Part shown: piece after piece, positions 24,550-32,954 of the stretch | How the letters are laid out: every line of letters starts with the position of its first letter | Numbering within the stretch: position 1 is the stretch's first letter | Source: Scandinavium ludwigii_A | GTDB taxonomy: Bacteria; Pseudomonadota; Gammaproteobacteria; Enterobacterales; Enterobacteriaceae | Assembly (NCBI GenBank): GCA_050516505.1 | Contig: CP191518.1 | Span: 3,968,001-4,032,000 of the forward strand | DNA: 64,000 nt | Direction of reading: 5' to 3' | Made by a program: the position numbers and the translations under genes | The notes under the pieces: model-generated | Seen by the model: only the letters and a program-made list of their open reading frames with translations | Database searches by the model: none | Told to the model about the DNA's origin: nothing

Positions 24550-25994
24550 TCCTTCATCGTGTCCTGACGTCGCAAGAATCGCCCTGCGCGTCCGATAATA
24601 CGTTTATCGCTACCATAACTCATTACGCCGTTCACCATCACCGCGTCAATTCCTGCCGCCGGTTGTTTCGGGTCAGAAAAGCTCGCTACATCGCGCACCG
24701 TCTGCGGATCAAACAGCACCAGATCGGCGTAATAGCCGACTTTTACCAGCCCTCGCTGCGGCAGCTGAAAGCGCGCCGCCGACATACCGGTCATCTTTTG
24801 CACCGCCTGGGTCAGCGGGAACAGCTGCTCATCACGGCAATAATGGCCGAGCACGCGCGGGAACGCGCCCCACAAACGCGGATGCGGCATCGGGTCATTC
24901 GGCAAGCCGTCAGAGCCGATCATCGTCACCGGATAGCGCATCACCCGCCGCACGTCCTGTTCATCCATGTTGTAGTAAATCGCCCCCGCAGGCATCAGTT
25001 GCTCTCCGGCCTCATGCAACGACAGTTTCCAGTCGTCTGCAATTTGTTGCAGCGTCTGCCCAGCGACTTCCGGATGTGGCTCAGACCAGGTAATGACAAT
25101 GTCGAACTCATCGGTTATTTGCTTCCTATCCAGCGTCGAGGAGCTTGCCGAATACGGGTAGCAGTCGCAGGAGATATCCTGGTGCTGGCGCATCTTGTCG
25201 AAGAATGCCAGTGTCTCCTTTGTCCGCCCCCAATTCTTCGCCCCGGCGCATTTGTGGTGCGACACAACTACCGGCACTTTGCCGTGACGACCAATGCGGA
25301 AGGCTTCATCAAGTGCTTCAAGAATAGGCTCAAATTCAGAACGCAGATGGGTGGTGTAAATCCCCTTCTCCGCCGCCAGCTCTTCCGCCAGCGCCATCAC
25401 CTCTTCGGTGGATGATTGGTTCGCGCTGGCATAGGCAAGGCCAGTACTCAGGCCGAGCGCCCCCTGTTTTAGCGCCTCGCGAAGCTGTGCGCGCATCCCG
25501 GCAATTTCAGCGTCGGTCGCGGTGCGAAACAGGTCGTCCATATGGTTATTACGCAGCGCCGTGTGCCCAATCAGCGTTCCGACGTTCACCGCCGGACGCG
25601 CCTCTTCCACCGCGTGAGCATAGGCTTCAACGGTGGGATAGATGAAGTGCGGTTTTTCGCCCAGCAGATTCATTGGGTCCGGCACGTCACCTTTCATCAC
25701 CGCCGTCGCCGCGCTAATCCCGCAATTGCCCACGATCACCGTGGTGATGCCCTGGCTAATTTTCGGCAGGTATTCCGGGACACGAATAACGTTGATGTCA
25801 TCGTGGGTATGCACGTCAATAAAGCCCGGCGACAGCACGCGCCCCAGCCCCTCGACCACCTGCTCCGCCTCGACGTCGAGCGTTGGCGCAATCGCCACGA
25901 TCCGCTCATCCTTAACGGCCACATCGGCGCGGTACTGCGGACCGCCGCTGCCGTCTATCACGGTGACATTTTTAAACAGCCAGTTCACCTTCAT
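24546..25994 (-). CDS. N-acyl-D-amino-acid deacylase (D-aminoacylase family)
   Basis: 482 residues, amidohydrolase superfamily. D-aminoacylases remove the acyl group from N-acyl-D-amino acids using zinc. Visible metal and active-site segments: PGFIDVHTHDD (HxH), VGNCGIS, the HLRSE and SHHKCAG histidines, and the late Asp in MIGSDGLPND. The N- and C-terminal beta strands typical of the composite-barrel family are present (AVKDERIVAIAP; GYYADLVLFDP). First gene of deacylase-ridA and divergent from the PLP enzyme, so the true substrate may be an N-acyl 2-amino-2-deoxy sugar acid rather than a simple D-amino acid; this is inference. Confidence 0.87.
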   Translation of the reverse strand: MKVNWLFKNVTVIDGSGGPQYRADVAVKDERIVAIAPTLDVEAEQVVEGLGRVLSPGFIDVHTHDDINVIRVPEYLPKISQGITTVIVGNCGISAATAVMKGDVPDPMNLLGEKPHFIYPTVEAYAHAVEEARPAVNVGTLIGHTALRNNHMDDLFRTATDAEIAGMRAQLREALKQGALGLSTGLAYASANQSSTEEVMALAEELAAEKGIYTTHLRSEFEPILEALDEAFRIGRHGKVPVVVSHHKCAGAKNWGRTKETLAFFDKMRQHQDISCDCYPYSASSSTLDRKQITDEFDIVITWSEPHPEVAGQTLQQIADDWKLSLHEAGEQLMPAGAIYYNMDEQDVRRVMRYPVTMIGSDGLPNDPMPHPRLWGAFPRVLGHYCRDEQLFPLTQAVQKMTGMSAARFQLPQRGLVKVGYYADLVLFDPQTVRDVASFSDPKQPAAGIDAVMVNGVMSYGSDKRIIGRAGRFLRRQDTMKE

Positions 25995-26195
25995 AACGCC
26001 TCGCTCTCATTCTGTTCTGCGGATAAGTTAACCATTTACAAGCCGTAAAAACAGTGAAAAACTACGCAAAGTGACCAACAAAACATGATACTTTTATTCA
26101 TTAAGAAACCACAAAACACTAAATAAAGATAAATTTCATATAATTACATATGATACAAACACATCATCATATTCAATCCCGATAAGGAGAGTGAA
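25995..26195. promoter_or_regulatory. Divergent promoter region of the deacylase and PLP-enzyme genes
   Basis: 201 bp, AT-rich in its right half, between divergent starts. TGATAC occurs at 26086-26091 and 26151-26156, the same hexamer as in the inverted repeat before the RpiR gene. AAGGAGAG serves as ribosome-binding site for the rightward gene. I see no clear consensus -35/-10 pair. Confidence 0.45.
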
Positions 26196-27416
26196 ATGAA
26201 ATACCATTCCGATACGGTTATCCCTCACAAATCTGCGCTGCTCTTTTCCCCTGCCAACGTGCTGGCCGAAGACGTATGCCTGCCCGCCGCCGTGATTAAA
26301 AAGACGGCACTGGAAAACAATATTCGCTGGATGCAGAGCTATGCCGACGCACGTGGTGTCTCGCTTGCACCACATGGCAAAACCACCATGACCCCGTGGA
26401 TTTTTCAGGCTCAGCAGGACGCTGGCACATGGGCGATCGGGGTGGGTAGCGCCTGGCAGGCCAGCGCCGCGATGGCCAGCGGTATTCAGCGCGTACTGAT
26501 GGTTAATCAGTTGGTGGGCAAAGCGAACATGCAGGTAGTGGCTCAGCTAAAACAACACTATCGCGAAACGGATTTCATCTGCTGCGTCGACAGCGAGGCC
26601 AACGTCAACGCGCTTTCGGCCTTCTTCGCGGCACAAAACCTGGTGCTGGATGTCATGGTCGAGCTCGGCGTGCCGGGTGGGCGCTGCGGCTGTCGTACGG
26701 TTGAACAGGGGCTGGTGCTGGCACAAAAAATTGCCCAACTTCCGGGTCTGCGCCTACGCGGCCTGGAACTGTATGAAGGCGTACTGCACGGCGAAAATCC
26801 ACAGCCACAGGTTGAAGCTCTGCTGCGCGACGCGGCTAAACTGGCCTGCGAAATGGCGCGCTACGTCAACGGTGAATTTATTCTGACCGGGGCAGGCACC
26901 GTCTGGTATGACGTGGTATGCAACATCTGGTTGGCCGCGGAAAAACCGCCAGAGTGCCGAATCGTTATCCGCCCAGGTTGTTACATCACCCACGATGCCG
27001 GGATCTACGACGACGCTCAGCAACAGCTGAAAGCCCGCGACCGCGTGGCGTGCGATATTGGCGGCGATCTGACTTCCGCCCTCGAGCTTGTCGCGATAGT
27101 GCAGTCGGTCCCCGAAAGCGACCGCGCAGTCGTCAATTTTGGCAAACGCGACAGCGCCTTCGATGCCGGACTGCCGCAGCCCGTCGCCCACTACCGCGAG
27201 GGTGAAGCGTTGACGTTGACGCCAGGCGCTATCACCAGCACCGGAATCATGGACCAGCACTGTATGCTCCAACTGGCCGAGGGCAGCGATGTTCAGGTCG
27301 GCGATATCCTGGTGTTCGGCACTTCGCACCCGTGCCTGACGTTTGATAAGTGGAAAACGTTACTGCTGGTCGACGATGCCTATAACGTGATTGAGGAACT
27401 GGACACGCTGTTCTGA
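26196..27416 (+). CDS. DSD/D-threonine-aldolase-fold PLP enzyme (amino acid or amino-sugar-acid deaminase)
   Basis: 406 residues of the alanine-racemase-fold (type III) family that includes metal-activated D-serine dehydratase, D-threonine aldolase and, to my knowledge, a PLP- and metal-dependent D-glucosaminate dehydratase. PLP lysine is Lys62 in APHGKTTMTP. The C-terminal metal site SHPCLTF (His378, Cys380) marks the dehydratase/aldolase branch. In this locus a dehydratase acting on 2-amino-2-deoxy-D-galactonate would yield 2-keto-3-deoxygalactonate for DgoK. Annotation as a plain D-amino acid deaminase is the conservative alternative. A strong hairpin follows. Confidence 0.82.
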   Translation: MKYHSDTVIPHKSALLFSPANVLAEDVCLPAAVIKKTALENNIRWMQSYADARGVSLAPHGKTTMTPWIFQAQQDAGTWAIGVGSAWQASAAMASGIQRVLMVNQLVGKANMQVVAQLKQHYRETDFICCVDSEANVNALSAFFAAQNLVLDVMVELGVPGGRCGCRTVEQGLVLAQKIAQLPGLRLRGLELYEGVLHGENPQPQVEALLRDAAKLACEMARYVNGEFILTGAGTVWYDVVCNIWLAAEKPPECRIVIRPGCYITHDAGIYDDAQQQLKARDRVACDIGGDLTSALELVAIVQSVPESDRAVVNFGKRDSAFDAGLPQPVAHYREGEALTLTPGAITSTGIMDQHCMLQLAEGSDVQVGDILVFGTSHPCLTFDKWKTLLLVDDAYNVIEELDTLF

Positions 27417-27432
27417 TTGTCGAGCATGACCA

Positions 27433-27461
27433 TTGACCCTCGCCCTGTTGGCGAGGGTCAA
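27433..27461 (+). terminator. Terminator after the PLP enzyme gene
   Basis: Perfect 12-bp stem TTGACCCTCGCC/GGCGAGGGTCAA with a 5-nt loop, 16 bp after the stop codon. The following tract is weak in T. Confidence 0.65.
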
Positions 27462-27512
27462 ATTACGCCGTGATCTCAATCACATATTTAACCCCGCGCC
27501 TCACCCGCTCGA

Positions 27513-27540
27513 ACCGCTCACCCCCACAAAAGACCGCTTA
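27513..27540 (+). promoter_or_regulatory. Candidate BtsR (LytTR) direct repeat upstream of btsT
   Basis: ACCGCTCA (27513-27520) and ACCGCTTA (27533-27540) separated by 12 bp, on the same face of the helix. E. coli BtsR is known to bind an ACC(G/A)CT(C/T)A direct repeat before btsT. A degenerate third copy (ACCCGCTC) lies just upstream. About 135 bp separate the site from the btsT ATG. Confidence 0.7.
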
Positions 27541-27674
27541 AACGCCCATACAACCACTCACCGATTTTCCGCCCCAAACGCGCGCGAAGCTCTGGCACCC
27601 TAGCTCCCAGCATCAATACCTCCAGAAGTCGGTGTAACACTTCACTCATTCTTACAAACGCCAGGTTTTTAACT

Positions 27675-29828
27675 ATGGATATGAAAAAACTTCTCAAGCA
27701 TGTGCCGTGGGCCATTATCGGGATCATTGGGGCATTCTGCCTGTCAGTGGTTGCCCTGCGTCGCGGCGAGCACGTTAGCGCCCTGTGGATCGTGGTCGCC
27801 TCGGTCTCGGTGTATCTGGTGGCCTATCGCTACTACAGCCTGTACATCGCCCAGAAGGTGATGAAACTCGATGAAACCCGCGCCACGCCTGCGGTTATCA
27901 ATAACGATGGTCTGAACTACGTACCAACCAACCGCTACGTGCTGTTCGGGCACCACTTTGCGGCAATTGCGGGCGCAGGCCCGCTGGTCGGCCCGGTGCT
28001 GGCGGCACAAATGGGCTACCTGCCCGGCACACTGTGGCTGCTGGCTGGCGTCGTGCTGGCCGGGGCGGTGCAGGACTTTATGGTCTTGTTTATCTCCTCA
28101 CGCCGGAACGGTTCATCGCTGGGCGAAATGGTGAAAGAGGAAATGGGCCGCGTGCCGGGCTCGATTGCCCTGTTCGGCTGTTTCCTGATCATGATTATTA
28201 TCCTCGCGGTGCTGGCGCTTATCGTGGTGAAAGCCCTCGCCGAAAGCCCGTGGGGTGTGTTCACTGTCTGCTCCACCGTGCCGATTGCACTGTTTATGGG
28301 CGTCTACATGCGCTTTATTCGCCCCGGTCGTGTGGGTGAAATCTCGGTTATCGGCATCGTGCTGTTGGTGGCCTCCATCTGGTTTGGCGGCGTTATCGCC
28401 CACGACCCGTACTGGGGCCCGGCGCTGACCTTTAAAGACACCACCATCACCTTCGCGCTGATTGGTTACGCCTTTGTTTCCGCGCTACTGCCGGTGTGGC
28501 TGATTCTGGCCCCGCGGGATTACCTCGCCACTTTCCTGAAAATTGGCGTCATTGTCGGTCTGGCGCTCGGCATCGTTATCCTCAACCCTGAGCTAAAAAT
28601 GCCTGCGGTGACGCAGTACATCGACGGGACCGGTCCGCTGTGGAAAGGCGCGATGTTCCCGTTCCTGTTCATCACCATCGCCTGCGGTGCGGTGTCTGGT
28701 TTCCATGCGCTGATTGCGTCCGGCACCACGCCGAAGCTGCTGGCGAATGAAAAAGACGCGCGTCTCATTGGCTATGGCGCGATGCTGATGGAGTCCTTCG
28801 TGGCGATCATGGCGCTGGTGGCGGCGTCTATCATCGAACCGGGCCTCTATTTCGCGATGAACACCCCGCCTGCGGGCCTCGGCATCACCATGCCGAACCT
28901 GCACGAAATGGGTGGCGAAAACGCGGCGATGATCATGGCACAGCTGAAAGATGCCAGCGTTCACGCCGCGGCAACGGTCAGTTCCTGGGGCTTCGTGATC
29001 TCGCCTGAGCAAATCATGCAGACCGCGAAAGATATCGGTGAACCGTCGATTCTGAACCGCGCCGGTGGCGCACCCACGCTTGCCGTCGGGATTGCTCATG
29101 TGTTCCACAAAGTCATGCCGATGGCCGACATGGGCTTCTGGTATCACTTCGGCATCCTGTTCGAAGCGCTGTTCATCCTCACCGCGCTGGATGCGGGCAC
29201 CCGTGCGGGCCGCTTCATGTTGCAAGATTTGCTCGGTAACTTCGTGCCATTCCTGAAGAAAACCGACTCTCTGGTGGCGGGTATCGCCGGGACAGCGGGC
29301 TGCGTCGGTCTGTGGGGTTATCTGCTGTATCAGGGCGTGGTTGACCCGCTGGGCGGCGTGAAGAGCCTGTGGCCGTTGTTCGGTATCTCTAACCAGATGC
29401 TGGCGGCCGTGGCGCTGGTGCTCGGCACCGTAGTACTGGTGAAAATGAAGCGCACCAAATACATCTGGGTGACCGTGGTTCCTGCGCTGTGGCTGCTGCT
29501 GTGCACCACCTGGGCGCTCGGTCTGAAGCTGTTCAGTGCTAACCCGCAGCTGGAAGGCTTCTTCTTCATGGCTAACCAGTATAAAGAGAAAATTGCTGCG
29601 GGCAGCGCAGACCTGACGGCCCAGCAGATTGCTAACATGAACCACATTGTTATCAACAACTACACCAATGCGGGGCTGAGCATTCTGTTCCTGGTGGTGG
29701 TTTACAGCATCATTTTCTACGGCATCAAAACCTGTATGAAGGCTCGCGCTATCGACGCGCGAACCGACAAAGAGACGCCGTATGTACCGGTGCCAGAAGG
29801 TGGCGTGAAGACCTCTTCACACCATTAA
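27675..29828 (+). CDS. btsT: Pyruvate/proton symporter BtsT (CstA family)
   Basis: 717 residues, about 18 membrane helices, CstA family. E. coli BtsT (YjiY) is a high-affinity pyruvate:H+ symporter induced by the BtsS/BtsR two-component system when pyruvate is outside the cell. Conserved blocks FGHHFAAIAGAGPLVGPVLAAQ and ALDAGTRAGRFMLQDLLG and the C-terminal VKTSSHH match E. coli almost residue by residue. In CstA-type loci it is followed by a small YjiX/YbdD protein, as here. Confidence 0.95.
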   Translation: MDMKKLLKHVPWAIIGIIGAFCLSVVALRRGEHVSALWIVVASVSVYLVAYRYYSLYIAQKVMKLDETRATPAVINNDGLNYVPTNRYVLFGHHFAAIAGAGPLVGPVLAAQMGYLPGTLWLLAGVVLAGAVQDFMVLFISSRRNGSSLGEMVKEEMGRVPGSIALFGCFLIMIIILAVLALIVVKALAESPWGVFTVCSTVPIALFMGVYMRFIRPGRVGEISVIGIVLLVASIWFGGVIAHDPYWGPALTFKDTTITFALIGYAFVSALLPVWLILAPRDYLATFLKIGVIVGLALGIVILNPELKMPAVTQYIDGTGPLWKGAMFPFLFITIACGAVSGFHALIASGTTPKLLANEKDARLIGYGAMLMESFVAIMALVAASIIEPGLYFAMNTPPAGLGITMPNLHEMGGENAAMIMAQLKDASVHAAATVSSWGFVISPEQIMQTAKDIGEPSILNRAGGAPTLAVGIAHVFHKVMPMADMGFWYHFGILFEALFILTALDAGTRAGRFMLQDLLGNFVPFLKKTDSLVAGIAGTAGCVGLWGYLLYQGVVDPLGGVKSLWPLFGISNQMLAAVALVLGTVVLVKMKRTKYIWVTVVPALWLLLCTTWALGLKLFSANPQLEGFFFMANQYKEKIAAGSADLTAQQIANMNHIVINNYTNAGLSILFLVVVYSIIFYGIKTCMKARAIDARTDKETPYVPVPEGGVKTSSHH

Positions 29829-29841
29829 TCCGCTGACTTCG

Positions 29842-29862
29842 CCCTCTCCCTTAGGGAGAGGG
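29842..29862. repeat. CCCTCTCCC palindromic repeat
   Basis: CCCTCTCCC-TTA-GGGAGAGGG stem-loop between btsT and yjiX. The same motif recurs at 31105-31242 and 57069-57140. It may moderate read-through from btsT into yjiX. Confidence 0.7.
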
Positions 29863-29928
29863 TTGGATGAGGGTAACAACGCCTGCCGGATCACATCCGT
29901 CAGGCTTTACGCTTATAGGGATGGCACA

Positions 29929-30132
29929 ATGTTTGGTAACTTAGGTCAGGCAAAAAAATATCTCGGTCAGGCGGCAAAGATGCTGATTGGCATCCCGGAT
30001 TACGACAACTACGTCGAGCACATGCAGACCAATCATCCGGACAAGCCGTATATGACTTACGAAGAATTCTTCCGCGAGCGCCAGCAAGCGCGCTACGGCG
30101 GCAGTGGAGAAGGCGGCGTACGCTGCTGTTAA
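29929..30132 (+). CDS. yjiX: YjiX/YbdD-family small protein
   Basis: 67 residues (DUF466), starting MFGNLGQAKKYLGQAAKM and ending in a cysteine pair. YbdD/YjiX proteins are encoded directly after CstA-family carriers and are needed for, or modulate, their uptake activity. The longer in-frame reading upstream crosses the repeat and is not supported. The gene ends 10 bp before yjiA. Confidence 0.9.
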   Translation: MFGNLGQAKKYLGQAAKMLIGIPDYDNYVEHMQTNHPDKPYMTYEEFFRERQQARYGGSGEGGVRCC

Positions 30133-30142
30133 AGGAGAGACA

Positions 30143-31099
30143 ATGAATCCGATCCCCGTCACCCTACTCACCGGTTTTCTCGGCGCAGGTAAAACCACGC
30201 TGCTGCGCCACATCCTCAATGCGGATCACGGGTTCAAAATCGCCGTGATCGAAAACGAGTTCGGCGAAGTCTCGATGGACGATCAGCTGATTGGCGATCG
30301 CGCCACGCAGATAACCACCCTGACTAACGGCTGTATTTGTTGCAGTCGATCCAACGAACTGGAAGACGCGCTGCTGGATCTGCTCGACGGTCGCGATCGC
30401 GGCGCTCTCGAATTCGATCGGTTGATCATCGAATGCACCGGCATGGCCGATCCCGGCCCGATCGTACAGACCTTTTTCTCGCATGAGATCCTCTGCGAGC
30501 GCTACATGCTCGACGGGGTGATCGCCCTGGTCGACGCCGTTCACGCTGACGATCAGATGAATCAGTTCACGCTGGCGCAGTCGCAGGTGGGGTATGCGGA
30601 TCGCATTTTGCTGACCAAAACCGACGTGGCACAAGAAACGGAAAAACTCCGCGAGCGCCTGACGCGGATCAACGCCCGCGCGCCGATTTACACCGTGACG
30701 CACGGCGACATTGACCTCGAACACCTGTTCAACACCAACGGATTTATGCTCGAAGAAAACGTCATCCAGCCGAAGCCGCGTTTCCACTTTATAGCGGACA
30801 AGCAAAACGACATCACATCGATTGTGGTCGAGCTCGATTACCCGGTCGATATCAGCGACGTTTCCCGCGTAATGGAAAACCTGCTGCTTGATTTCGCGGA
30901 TAAGCTGTTGCGTTACAAAGGGATGTTATGGATTGACGGTGAGCCGAACCGCCTGCTGTTCCAGGGCGTGCAGCGCCTGTACAGCGCCGACTGGGACCGT
31001 CCATGGGGCGACGAAACCCCGCACAGCGTGCTGGTGTTTATCGGCGTTCAATTGCCTGAAGCGGAAATCCGTCAAGCGTTTGCGGGGCTGAAGCACTAA
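30143..31099 (+). CDS. yjiA: COG0523 P-loop GTPase YjiA
   Basis: 318 residues, the E. coli length. A G3E-family GTPase of the CobW/ZNG group implicated in metal (zinc, cobalt) handling. P-loop GFLGAGKT (11-18), the metal-binding CxCC motif GCICC (Cys64, 66, 67), IIECTGMADP and a TKTD guanine-specificity motif, with a C-terminal CobW domain. Good ribosome-binding site AAAGGAGAG. Confidence 0.93.
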   Translation: MNPIPVTLLTGFLGAGKTTLLRHILNADHGFKIAVIENEFGEVSMDDQLIGDRATQITTLTNGCICCSRSNELEDALLDLLDGRDRGALEFDRLIIECTGMADPGPIVQTFFSHEILCERYMLDGVIALVDAVHADDQMNQFTLAQSQVGYADRILLTKTDVAQETEKLRERLTRINARAPIYTVTHGDIDLEHLFNTNGFMLEENVIQPKPRFHFIADKQNDITSIVVELDYPVDISDVSRVMENLLLDFADKLLRYKGMLWIDGEPNRLLFQGVQRLYSADWDRPWGDETPHSVLVFIGVQLPEAEIRQAFAGLKH

Positions 31100-31104
31100 C
31101 AGCA

Positions 31105-31260
31105 TGATGCCCTCTCCCCGGCCCTCTCCCACAGGGAGAGGGAGAAAAACAGCGCCACACTATTCCCTCTCCCTCCGGGAGAGGATTAGGGAGAGGGCGA
31201 CAACCCACGCTGAACGTTCCCCTCTCCCCTATGGGGAGAGGGCCAGGGTGAGGGGGAATC
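31105..31260. repeat. Cluster of three CCCTCTCCC-type palindromes
   Basis: Stem-loops at 31122-31142 (CCCTCTCCC-ACA-GGGAGAGGG), 31165-31184 and 31219-31242, in the convergent gap between yjiA and the phytase-like gene. The 38 bp at 31105-31142 are identical to 57069-57106. Related to GC-rich repeats common in enteric intergenic regions; probable transcript ends for both flanking genes. Confidence 0.75.
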
Positions 31261-31270
31261 CCGCAGAAAA

Positions 31271-32626
31271 CTACAACAACGACTCAGGCAACGTAATTAC
31301 CCACAGCTCGCTATCAGACTCCGGTTTTTCCAGCGGTTTCACCGCAATCGTCGTCGCCACCGCCTGATCATCCACCGTCAATTTCCCCTGCTCATTCACC
31401 CGATAATCCTTCAGCTTCTTCCCTTCTACCGGGCTTTTCAGCGTCGTTTTCACGCCAAAATCATTATCGTTCGCCACCGCCAGCGTCTTGCCGTCGATCA
31501 GCGCCATCCCTTCGGCTTTTTCCTGCTGCCAGCCTAATTTACGCAGATCCACCGCCAGGGATTTACTCGCCAACTGGATCCCACGCTTCGCCAGTTGATC
31601 CGCACTATCAAACTCCGCGTTTTCGCCCGGCTTATCAAACGCCGCCAGATCCGAAGCCTTGCTCAAGTCCACTTTGTAGATGATATTGCGCATCACATCG
31701 TCTTTATCGCCGCCCTGCTCAATCAGCAAAATGTGTTCATTATCCAGCGCCACGATATCGCCGATTTTGGCGTCGCTGTTTTTGTTGTAGACGTTATCGA
31801 TAGGATAGCCATACATCGCGGTTTTTCCGGTCGCCGGGTCGAAGCTCACCAGGCGGGTGAACAGTGCTTTTTTCTTACTCTTGCCGTCGATATCTAGGGT
31901 GCTCTGCACCGCCGCGAGAATACGCCCATCCGGCATCCGGGTGATGCCCTCAAAGCCGCGGTTTGGCTGGCGCCACTTGATGATATTCGGCAAACCACCG
32001 GCAATCGATTTCTCACCCTCGCCCGCCTGTGGACCGTGCAAAGCAATGATTTTGCCGCTGCTATCGACATTAATAATGAACGGGCCATATTCGTCGCACA
32101 GCCAGAAGCCGCCTTTACCATCCGGCGTGATGCCCTCGGTATCCAGCCCGCGATTATCACCACTCAACGTTTTCATTGTGTCGCTGAATGCCACTTCATT
32201 GGTTGCGCCAATCACCCCGCTTTGCAGCGGCAGACCGTTGATCTTGCCCTTATCGTCATGCAGCGGGCGCGCATCGGTCGCTTCGGCTTTGCCGTTTTCA
32301 ACGCGAATCGACATCAACATCGGCGCGAAATCAGGCGTCACGAAAATCTTCGCTTCTTTCTTACCGACGCTCGGCGAATCGGCGTTCGGGCCGCGATCCG
32401 TCACCGTCGCAAATGTCAGCGCATCGCCCTGCTTACCGGTAAACAACAGACCAGAGCCGATTCCTACCGGCAATCCTTTTGGAAACGCCTGCGCAAACGC
32501 GCCGTTATAGCTGACGTGCGAGCCTTCCGGAAAACTCACCACATAACGCTCCGCCGTCGGTTCTGCGGCCAGCGCAGAGAAAGAAAGCGCACTGCTTATT
32601 ACCAGAGGAATCAGTTTAATTTTCAT
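31271..32626 (-). CDS. Exported esterase-like phytase-family protein
   Basis: 451 residues with a signal peptide cleaved near ALA/AEP (residue 20-21). The mature part resembles the 'esterase-like activity of phytase' domain family, a beta-propeller-type fold; conserved-looking blocks are TDRGPNADSP, LDTEGITPDGKGGFWLCDEYGPFI, NRGFEGITRMPDGRILAAVQS and KAEGMALIDG. The Asp/Glu-rich loops suggest metal binding and phosphoester hydrolysis in the periplasm. The tripled Pho box upstream supports a phosphate-scavenging role. The exact substrate is unknown. Confidence 0.82.
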   Translation of the reverse strand: MKIKLIPLVISSALSFSALAAEPTAERYVVSFPEGSHVSYNGAFAQAFPKGLPVGIGSGLLFTGKQGDALTFATVTDRGPNADSPSVGKKEAKIFVTPDFAPMLMSIRVENGKAEATDARPLHDDKGKINGLPLQSGVIGATNEVAFSDTMKTLSGDNRGLDTEGITPDGKGGFWLCDEYGPFIINVDSSGKIIALHGPQAGEGEKSIAGGLPNIIKWRQPNRGFEGITRMPDGRILAAVQSTLDIDGKSKKKALFTRLVSFDPATGKTAMYGYPIDNVYNKNSDAKIGDIVALDNEHILLIEQGGDKDDVMRNIIYKVDLSKASDLAAFDKPGENAEFDSADQLAKRGIQLASKSLAVDLRKLGWQQEKAEGMALIDGKTLAVANDNDFGVKTTLKSPVEGKKLKDYRVNEQGKLTVDDQAVATTIAVKPLEKPESDSELWVITLPESLL

Positions 32627-32671
32627 GTTGTTGTCACCTTTTTATGCGTGCGAACACCATAGGAATGCCTG

Positions 32672-32700
32672 ATGACAGAAAGATGACGGCAGCATGACAG
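32672..32700 (-). promoter_or_regulatory. Triple-repeat Pho box
   Basis: On the minus strand three 7-bp direct repeats, CTGTCAT, CCGTCAT and CTGTCAT, are spaced exactly 4 bp apart (11-bp period), matching the PhoB half-site CTGTCAT. A TATGGT -10-like hexamer starts 10 bp downstream. It lies 46 bp before the phytase-like ATG, the position expected for PhoB activation. Confidence 0.88.
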
Positions 32701-32954
32701 AATGAGGATCCGAGACATCATTTCGCGCACACCCTCACCCATTGAACCCCATCACACTTCCGGCATGCGCTTTTCCGCTATCAACACGCCATATCCTCGC
32801 CCTGACTTCGTAACCTATTGAAATTCCGTTGAGCGGCCCAGTTTTCACGTTGAATCATTCGTAAAACACTATCAATAACCCCTTTTATCCAATTGGATTC
32901 CCCATCGTTCACTCCACAGAATGGACAGATACCCAACGCATTCAGGAGCACCCT
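32701..32954. other. Intergenic region before xapA
   Basis: 254 bp with no gene visible. A 12-bp perfect palindrome ATCCAATTGGAT sits at 32887-32898, 57 bp before the xapA ATG, a reasonable place for a LysR-type regulator site. AGGAG precedes the xapA start. Confidence 0.4.

Noticed and set aside
27518..27727. 69-codon minus-strand frame upstream of btsT
   Set aside because: Overlaps the btsT start and the regulatory repeats; Leu/Arg-rich with no recognisable feature.
28593..29645. 350-codon antisense frame inside btsT
   Set aside because: Arg/His/Gln-rich shadow of a strongly conserved membrane protein gene; no ribosome-binding site.
31105..31260. Possible CRISPR-like repeat cluster
   Set aside because: Units are short palindromes with irregular spacing and no unique spacers of constant length; no cas genes are in the window.
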